From CAYVTV01 sp964454295 (GTDB lineage: Bacteria > Bacteroidota > Bacteroidia > Bacteroidales > GCA-2748055), in the NCBI GenBank assembly GCA_964454295.1, contig CAYVTV010000026.1:1-23492 (forward strand): a stretch of DNA of 23,492 nt, in the 5' to 3' direction. The translations under genes were made by a program, and so were the position numbers. Numbering within the stretch: the first letter of the stretch is position 1; each line of letters begins with the position of its first letter. The notes beneath the pieces were generated by a model. That model made no database searches. It saw nothing but the letters and a program-made list of their open reading frames with translations, and was not told the origin of the DNA. This document shows positions 7,959 through 13,545 of this stretch, in pieces.

Positions 7959-9023
7959 CTATTTATATTTCAATGCAAAATTATCTGCTTGTTTATTAAT
8001 ATCTTCTGATGACAAATGTACCCCAGATGCAATAATTACCCGGTATCTAAAGGTAACTGACTGTCCGGCAGGAATAGAAAAATTCAATGTATCTTTGCCA
8101 TGGGTAAAATCCTTTACTCCCAATGGATTAGCTGCAAAAAGCCCGTAACCCCGGGCATGCCAGTAGGTTGGGTAATTGGGATTTTCCGGATGATCGCAAA
8201 TCACCAGAGAAATTTTTTCATCATCAATACTCCCGGAAAGGTTCATCCAGCGGGCTCTGGTTGCCCAAACTGCCCCGCCTGAAATCCCCTCGCTGCTGTT
8301 GTAATTTCCGGTAATGCCAATGTTCAGGGTATCTTGAACATGCGATGTGGTTCCATCTTCATTGTACAGCAATACTGTTCCTTTCGAAGGCAACTCCAGA
8401 CTCCGGGCAACCCGGATACCAAACATCCCTTCTTTGGTGTCGAACATCAACACCTCCTTTTTACCGGCAGTCAATGTGGTTATCCTGTCGATAATCCGCA
8501 TAGTTCCTGTTATAAAAAAATGAAATTCGGTGTTTTCCTTTAAAAGTATGATGCCCGAAGTATCCAGCCAGTTTTCAAAGGTTTCAAATGAACCCTCACC
8601 GGTTCCTTCGGATATTTTTTCAATTTTGAGATGTTCAATGATACCTCCGTTTTCATTCCTGATTCCAAGTCCCTTCGAACCATTTGCCCAGAAATCCATG
8701 CCATTAACATTTCCATAGGTGAACCACATTCCGATCTGGTGAGGATGATCGGCCCGTTCGCCCACTTTTGGATTCAACGGATAACCGCGGGTTATTTCGG
8801 TTTTTCCCGATGTATAGATAGGATAAAACACTGGCTTGAACACATTGTCAGGCCATTGAAAAGTTGTAAACAACTGCCCGTCGATAAGCACATCTATTTT
8901 TTTACCAGCATTATCATCAGCAAAAGTGATTTTTGCTGTATGTTCCTGCTTCCCTGATTTGTAATTACAGGAAACACCTGTGATAATCAACAGAATTAAA
9001 AATAAATAACTAAACTGTTTCAT
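7959..9023 (-). CDS. DUF6807 ("PmoA-like") family lipoprotein
   Basis: This 354-residue protein starts at the ATG at 9023 with a clear lipoprotein signal, MKQFSYLFLILLIITGVSC (Cys19). The open frame could extend 18 codons to a GTG at 9077, but that would run over the end of the upstream gene and bury the signal. Family marks are ADHPHQIGMWFTYGNVNGMDFW, split here as ADHPHQIGMWF (91-101) and NVNGMDFW (105-112), and WHARGYGLFAANPLG near the C-terminus. The family is often auto-labelled "methane oxygenase PmoA", which is misleading: it is a soluble beta-rich family common in carbohydrate clusters and unrelated to methane oxidation. The conserved histidines (DHPH) suggest a ligand or metal site. 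It lies 20 bases after the URO-D-like gene and 21 bases before a Gfo/Idh gene. Its biochemical role is not established to my knowledge. Confidence 0.88.
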   Translation of the reverse strand: MKQFSYLFLILLIITGVSCNYKSGKQEHTAKITFADDNAGKKIDVLIDGQLFTTFQWPDNVFKPVFYPIYTSGKTEITRGYPLNPKVGERADHPHQIGMWFTYGNVNGMDFWANGSKGLGIRNENGGIIEHLKIEKISEGTGEGSFETFENWLDTSGIILLKENTEFHFFITGTMRIIDRITTLTAGKKEVLMFDTKEGMFGIRVARSLELPSKGTVLLYNEDGTTSHVQDTLNIGITGNYNSSEGISGGAVWATRARWMNLSGSIDDEKISLVICDHPENPNYPTYWHARGYGLFAANPLGVKDFTHGKDTLNFSIPAGQSVTFRYRVIIASGVHLSSEDINKQADNFALKYK

Positions 9024-9043
9024 ATTTATCAATTTTAGATGAG

Positions 9044-10201
9044 TTAATATTTCCCAAATTCCATAAGTGTATTCCACATAACCATAATATTTTCAGGTTG
9101 AACTTCAGCCTGGATATTATGTACTGTGTTAAAAACGAAACCTCCGCCGGGCGCCAGCGCATTTATGTTCTTAAGAACATCTTCTTTAACCTCCTGTACT
9201 GTACCGGATGGTAGCACTTTTTGGGTATCTACTCCCCCGCCCCAAAAAACAATTGAATCGCCAAAATCCTTTTTCAGTTGTGCCGGTTCCATTCCTTCGG
9301 CATTAATATGAACGGGATTAAGTATGTCCGCACCCATTTCAATAAGGTCCGGAATAATCGGGCGTACATTTCCGCAGGAATGAAATATGAGTTTTAAATT
9401 CGGAGACTTATTCTTTATAAAAGTAAGCACCCGGGAAAAATGGTACTTATAATATTTCCTGAACTGATCTGGGCTGATAAGTTGAGACTGTTGAGTACCA
9501 TAATCATCGCCTTCGCCTGCAATATCTACAACATCCCCTATTTCATTAAGGCAAGCGTCCCAGAATTCGATTTTTAAATCAGCCAGTTTCCCAACCAGTT
9601 TATCGGAATTCACCGGAAACAGGAATGGGTCAAGCATGGCGTTTTCCATTCCGCGAAGCCGCTGGTGCATTTCAAACAACCCCGCACATAATCCTTTTAT
9701 CATCACAATTTTATCCTGATTCCGAAACTGAATAGCTTTTTCACGTAAGCTTGTAAAACGCTTTTTATTATCAGCATCAGGCCAGTTATAATTATCTACA
9801 AGTGCTTCATTTTCAAAATCCAAAGCTTCCATTGGGTGTTTTACCAGGGTAAACCAGTAACCTTGTTTGGGGAAATGATGTGTAAATCCCCATTCATCGA
9901 AATATTCCCAATAATCATTTCTGTCTTTCAATTTTGACCAGACATCCCAGTTATGACTGGTCAACGGGAAAAGTCCTCGTGTATCCACATTCAACCGGTT
10001 TAAAAATTCGTCTGAAGGAATAATAATTTGTTGAATCACATCCGACCAAACCGGTTCTTCCGGCTTCATTCCCAGGTATTTTCGAAGGTTTTGATATGCC
10101 GTGTTGGTAATTCCTGTCCAGATAGTACCTGCCATATCGAAAGGAATCCGATCCGGCTCCTCATGGTTCAGCGTTTTTAAAATCCTTTCTCTTGAATTCA
10201 T
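9044..10201 (-). CDS. Uroporphyrinogen decarboxylase-like (URO-D/MtaA superfamily) protein of unknown function
   Basis: This 385-residue cytosolic protein begins MNSRERILKTLNHEEPDRIP, the standard opening of the URO-D-like superfamily, which includes corrinoid methyltransferases (MtaA/CmuA) as well as heme enzymes. H274 and C276 in LIFHSCGN match the His-x-Cys zinc pair of the methyltransferase branch. The third zinc Cys of that branch is replaced: the equivalent segment reads FNTVHNIQAEVQPEN, where H361 could substitute (inference). WGGGVDTQKVLP (320-331) is also typical. It is not a heme gene by context: it lies 6 bases after an MFS sugar-acid-type transporter and 20 bases before DUF6807. 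No corrinoid protein or activation gene is in the window. URO-D-like proteins of this type occur in sugar-catabolic clusters of several phyla with no assigned reaction. Confidence 0.88.
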   Translation of the reverse strand: MNSRERILKTLNHEEPDRIPFDMAGTIWTGITNTAYQNLRKYLGMKPEEPVWSDVIQQIIIPSDEFLNRLNVDTRGLFPLTSHNWDVWSKLKDRNDYWEYFDEWGFTHHFPKQGYWFTLVKHPMEALDFENEALVDNYNWPDADNKKRFTSLREKAIQFRNQDKIVMIKGLCAGLFEMHQRLRGMENAMLDPFLFPVNSDKLVGKLADLKIEFWDACLNEIGDVVDIAGEGDDYGTQQSQLISPDQFRKYYKYHFSRVLTFIKNKSPNLKLIFHSCGNVRPIIPDLIEMGADILNPVHINAEGMEPAQLKKDFGDSIVFWGGGVDTQKVLPSGTVQEVKEDVLKNINALAPGGGFVFNTVHNIQAEVQPENIMVMWNTLMEFGKY

Positions 10202-10207
10202 AACTAA

Positions 10208-11500
10208 TTATTTATCGATTGATACAGGTTTCATTCCGGGTGAAAGAAGATGGATAACCAGTATCCCTGCCAGATAACCGAATGCAGCAATGACAAACGG
10301 GAATACATATCCTTCGACACCTGATTCATTTAAAACATGTCCGATGAGCAAAGCGGTTCCCATTGCAGCAATAGAGCTAACCGTTGTAGAAAATCCGATA
10401 ACCGAACCAACAATTTTTTTAGGAAACAAATCGGAAGCCACGGTGAATATATTGGCCGACCAGGAATTATGGGCAGCGGCAGCGAGTGCGATCAGTCCCA
10501 CACAAACAGGCATAGAATTAATAAAAGGAACCAGCATTACCGGCAACACCAGCAAGGCTGTTCCCAGCATTGTACTTTTTCGGGAAAAGCTAGTCGAATT
10601 CCCCTTTTTCAGCAAAAACGATGAAACGGCGCCACCTCCCATTCCGCCTCCCCATGCTACCAGATAAATAATGACCAGCGGCAGTGCCAAACCTTTCAGT
10701 TCCACACCAAAACGGGCATGTAAAAATTTTGCACCCCAGAAAAGATAAAAATACCATACCGGGTCGGCAAACATCTTACCCAGCGCTACTACCCATGTTT
10801 GGCGATATTTTACCAGCCTTTTCCATGGCACTTTCACTTTTTCAAAATCGCCGCTGTCGCTGCAGATATATTCCCTTTCTGCGGCATTAACAAACCGGCT
10901 TTCCTGCGGTGACGCAAAAAGGATTAGCCATAAAACCAGCCAAATGGCACTTAAAACCAGCGACAATGCAAAAACATACTGCCACGACATAAAAAAGTAA
11001 AGCACAACAGGGATAAGTAAGGACGCTGCCACCTGCCCAATGTTAGATCCTCCGTTGAATACACCGGTAGCATAAGCTCTCTCCTTCTGCGGAAACCACT
11101 CTGCAACGGTTTTTATACTTGCCGGAAAGTTGGCCGACTGTCCGATTCCCAGTCCCAGGCGCGCAATGGCAAATCCAACCCAATTGCGCGCTGCCGAATG
11201 TGATAGACTGGCAAATGCCCATACAACTACTGCAAGCGAGAATCCCCACCGGGTACCCAGACGATCAATTACATAACCTATGAACAGTGGTCCGATCGCA
11301 TAGGTAAGTTGAAAAGCAAAAACAACGTAACTATACTCTTGCTCGCTCCAGCCAATTTCTTCAGTCAGGTACGGCGCAAGTATCCCCAATATCACCCGAT
11401 CGAAATAAACAATAGTAGTGGAATAAAATAACAGGGCAGCAATAACCCAACGAAAATTTGATTTTTTAGTATCTGACTGAAGTTGATTAATTAATTTCAT
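10208..11500 (-). CDS. MFS transporter, anion:cation symporter (ExuT-like) family
   Basis: This 430-residue protein has about 12 predicted membrane segments. TTIVYFDRVILGILAPYL (about 28-45), with the Asp-Arg pair at 34-35, and ARLGLGIGQSANFPASIKTV (about 113-132) are hallmarks of the ACS family, which imports sugar acids such as hexuronates and aldonates with protons. The ATG at 11500 follows an A-rich leader, and the stop lies only six bases before the URO-D-like gene, which strongly suggests one transcript. Base composition of this gene is clearly more GC-rich than the neighbouring fused nitrilase gene (for example 34 G+C in the 60 bases at 10441-10500). The cargo is probably an acidic or oxidised sugar, inferred from the family and from the two oxidoreductases nearby. 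Confidence 0.92.
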   Translation of the reverse strand: MKLINQLQSDTKKSNFRWVIAALLFYSTTIVYFDRVILGILAPYLTEEIGWSEQEYSYVVFAFQLTYAIGPLFIGYVIDRLGTRWGFSLAVVVWAFASLSHSAARNWVGFAIARLGLGIGQSANFPASIKTVAEWFPQKERAYATGVFNGGSNIGQVAASLLIPVVLYFFMSWQYVFALSLVLSAIWLVLWLILFASPQESRFVNAAEREYICSDSGDFEKVKVPWKRLVKYRQTWVVALGKMFADPVWYFYLFWGAKFLHARFGVELKGLALPLVIIYLVAWGGGMGGGAVSSFLLKKGNSTSFSRKSTMLGTALLVLPVMLVPFINSMPVCVGLIALAAAAHNSWSANIFTVASDLFPKKIVGSVIGFSTTVSSIAAMGTALLIGHVLNESGVEGYVFPFVIAAFGYLAGILVIHLLSPGMKPVSIDK

Positions 11501-11513
11501 CCGTATAAAATTT

Positions 11514-11523
11514 AATTTTTAAT
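11514..11523 (-). promoter_or_regulatory. A-rich leader motif ATTAAAAATT before the MFS start
   Basis: On the minus strand ATTAAAAATT ends 13 bases before the ATG at 11500. It belongs to the same recurring leader pattern as at 7947-7956 and 22141-22150, again without a Shine-Dalgarno sequence. Confidence 0.35.
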
Positions 11524-11551
11524 GGTCGGATGGAACTCTTACAATGTATGT

Positions 11552-13372
11552 TTAATATATATACCGATTTTGTGATCGAGGATCTTGTATAATTTCACCA
11601 CTATTCAATTTTCCATTAATAGCATCCATTCTGAATGGTTTACTTCCGTCAGTATATTTAGTTATAATATTTACCTCTGAGATTAATATACCAGGTTTAT
11701 TCCAATCAAGATTATTTGATATTTGGCCATCTGGTGTAATAAAATAACAGGGCCAACTATAGGGGGCAGATGAGTTTGCTGTGGAAATGAAAAAATAATT
11801 TGTTGCAGCTCTCTCTTGAGTAGTAAGCACATAAGTCCTAGGATAAATAGAATTTTCATAATTTTTATATGGTCGTCTTGCGTTGTAAAAAGAATGAAAA
11901 ACAACATCTGCTCCAATTTTACGATATTCCCGAAACAATTCAGGGAACCTGAGATCATAACAAATTAACAAACCGCATTTAATATTATTTACTTCAAACT
12001 CTACAAAATGGTCTCCCGGAGTGTAATGTTCCAAATCACCAATTGTGCAAAATCTTTTATCATACCGGTCAATGATTTTTCCTTCCGGGTTTATAAGGTA
12101 CAATGAATTATGCGGTTTATTCTCATTACTTAATCTATGTGAACTTCCCAATATAACCCATAATTTTAATTTTTGGGTTAACAATAAAATTGAATCTGTA
12201 TGAACTATTAATTTATCCCAATCAAAAGCACTATAATCTTTAAAATCAGCACCCGCATACCCTGATAATGCACACTCCGGGAAATGTATTATTTCAGCGC
12301 CTTGCAATTTTGCTCGTTTCATTTGATTATGAATCCAATTTGCATTTTCTGAGATATTCCCTGAAACCGGGAACTGACAAGATGCAATAACCAATTTGTT
12401 TTTAATGGTACCTTCAATGATATCTTTTTTATAGTGATTGTAAAGACTATCCTTATTCCCATTAAACCAATATATTTTACCAAGTATTGCTTTTTTTGAA
12501 AAAGGAGGGATATTACCAATATTTATTATAGAGTGAAGGCAATCTGCAGGATGATGATTTATAACATGAGATGTGTTTTGCCAGTAAATTCCACTAACCC
12601 ACGATTCTTGTGAATCGATACGAGCCATTAGTCCATTATCAATTGGATTTAACATTTGTGCTTTGTAGTATCCAACCGCAGACATAAATTGACCATTATT
12701 TCTTAAATCGTCAATTGCAATACCAACTGGAGTTCTTGCTCCAAGTGGATTCTCACTGGCAGGTAAAACTTGCCATTTATTATCCCGTAAAATATAAGTA
12801 AGTTTTTTCTCCTTACTTTCCTGAGGCTTTTTCTCCCACAAATCACACTCACTAAATGCAGGATCACAAGCAATTTTTTTGATCCACTCCAAATCCTTTT
12901 TATCTGTAATTTGAAAACATTGTTGAACTCCATAATATTCTGGTAATCCTTCATCATATGTTTTAACAATCAATAAAATTTCTATTCCATCGTGAACTGT
13001 CCTTAAATAATATATCCAATCCTGCTTATACCAGTATTCATTTTTTTCGATTTTCTGTTCATAAATAAAAATATCTTTTGTGTTTTTATACGCGGCCTCT
13101 ATATTCTCCAATTCTTCTATGTTTATATTTGCGTTTTTATCAGATAATGGTACTGTTCCAAAAGATACAGGTTGATGTTCAGGAAAATGAAAACGATAAC
13201 CTATCTGATTTTCCTGATGCTTAACGTTATTTATTGTTGCAAAACTTATTTCTTCATATTTTACCAGATCTATGCTAATTGGAGATTCTATTTCTTCGGA
13301 TATAGAATCTTGAGCAATAACATATTGATTAAAGGTTATCACACAGACTAAAATTATAATTTTTAAATACAT
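11552..13372 (-). CDS. Exported two-domain protein: unrecognised N-terminal beta-rich domain fused to carbon-nitrogen hydrolase, copy 2
   Basis: This 606-residue protein is about twice the usual nitrilase-family length. It has a signal peptide ending YVIA-QD (about residue 20). Residues about 25-318 form a domain I do not recognise by name. It is rich in aromatic and beta-strand-like segments, and its best-marked part is WVSGIYWQNTSHVINHHPAD (258-277) followed by GKIYWFNGNKDSL. The pattern is reminiscent of galactose-mutarotase-like sandwiches, but this is only an impression. Residues about 326-590 are a complete nitrilase-superfamily domain with E366 (HFPECALSGYAG), K439 (RYDKRFCT) and C471 (LLICYDLRFPELF). 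The link between the two domains is in frame and continuous. The gene stands alone between the 173-base structured gap upstream and the MFS gene 51 bases downstream. A carbohydrate- or ligand-binding role for the extra domain is inference. Confidence 0.85.
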   Translation of the reverse strand: MYLKIIILVCVITFNQYVIAQDSISEEIESPISIDLVKYEEISFATINNVKHQENQIGYRFHFPEHQPVSFGTVPLSDKNANINIEELENIEAAYKNTKDIFIYEQKIEKNEYWYKQDWIYYLRTVHDGIEILLIVKTYDEGLPEYYGVQQCFQITDKKDLEWIKKIACDPAFSECDLWEKKPQESKEKKLTYILRDNKWQVLPASENPLGARTPVGIAIDDLRNNGQFMSAVGYYKAQMLNPIDNGLMARIDSQESWVSGIYWQNTSHVINHHPADCLHSIINIGNIPPFSKKAILGKIYWFNGNKDSLYNHYKKDIIEGTIKNKLVIASCQFPVSGNISENANWIHNQMKRAKLQGAEIIHFPECALSGYAGADFKDYSAFDWDKLIVHTDSILLLTQKLKLWVILGSSHRLSNENKPHNSLYLINPEGKIIDRYDKRFCTIGDLEHYTPGDHFVEFEVNNIKCGLLICYDLRFPELFREYRKIGADVVFHSFYNARRPYKNYENSIYPRTYVLTTQERAATNYFFISTANSSAPYSWPCYFITPDGQISNNLDWNKPGILISEVNIITKYTDGSKPFRMDAINGKLNSGEIIQDPRSQNRYIY

Positions 13373-13391
13373 ATGTCGTGTTTTTTATTTT

Positions 13392-13424
13392 ACAAAAAAT
13401 TATTTTATATAAAAAATTTTTTGT
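13392..13424. repeat. AT-only inverted repeat just upstream of the fused nitrilase gene
   Basis: The left arm ACAAAAAATT (13392-13401) and right arm AATTTTTTGT (13415-13424) are perfectly complementary over 10 bases. The centre TTTTATATAAAA is itself palindromic, so a longer stem with a single bulged base is possible. It lies 19 bases upstream of the ATG at 13372, in the presumed mRNA leader. It is nearly all A/T, so chance is not excluded. Confidence 0.5.
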
Positions 13425-13431
13425 TTAAATC

Positions 13432-13491
13432 CGTGGTGTTTAAAAAAGTTTTCTCTATAATTCAAACAGTATTTTATTTTTTTAAACCACG
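13432..13491. repeat. Interrupted inverted repeat in the 173-base gap
   Basis: The arms CGTGGTGTTTAAAAAA (13432-13447) and TTTTTTAAACCACG (13478-13491) pair over 14 bases with a two-base bulge, around a loop of about 30 bases. It contains the only GC-bearing stem ends in this AT-rich gap. It could be a regulator-binding palindrome, a leader structure or a terminator remnant; the sequence does not decide. Confidence 0.45.
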
Positions 13492-13523
13492 ACGATATTA
13501 GTAATCTAACAGCTACATAAAAG

Positions 13524-13542
13524 CCTGGCATTTAAGGCCAAG
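13524..13542 (-). terminator. Candidate weak intrinsic terminator after the tandem esterase gene
   Basis: On the minus strand CTTGGC and GCCAGG form a six-base stem (one G-T wobble) around the seven-base loop CTTAAAT, followed by CTTTTAT. It begins four bases after the esterase stop codon (13546-13548). The stem is short and the T-run is only four, so termination is probably partial at best. Confidence 0.35.
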
Positions 13543-13545
13543 TTA

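Noticed and set aside
7959..9023. Reading the DUF6807 gene as a methane monooxygenase subunit
   Set aside because: The protein is a soluble lipoprotein without the membrane helices of PmoA, and no other monooxygenase genes are present.
9024..9077. N-terminal extension of the DUF6807 protein to a GTG codon
   Set aside because: It would overlap the end of the URO-D-like gene and place the lipoprotein signal 18 residues in; the ATG at 9023 gives a standard signal.
9044..10201. Assigning hemE (heme biosynthesis)
   Set aside because: The His-x-Cys zinc motif belongs to the methyltransferase-like branch, and the context is sugar transport and oxidation with no heme genes nearby.
13455..13470. TACTGTTTG as a Bacteroides-type -7 promoter box for the fused nitrilase gene
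   Set aside because: The spacer is one base too long for TAnnTTTG and no TTTG lies at the expected -33 distance.
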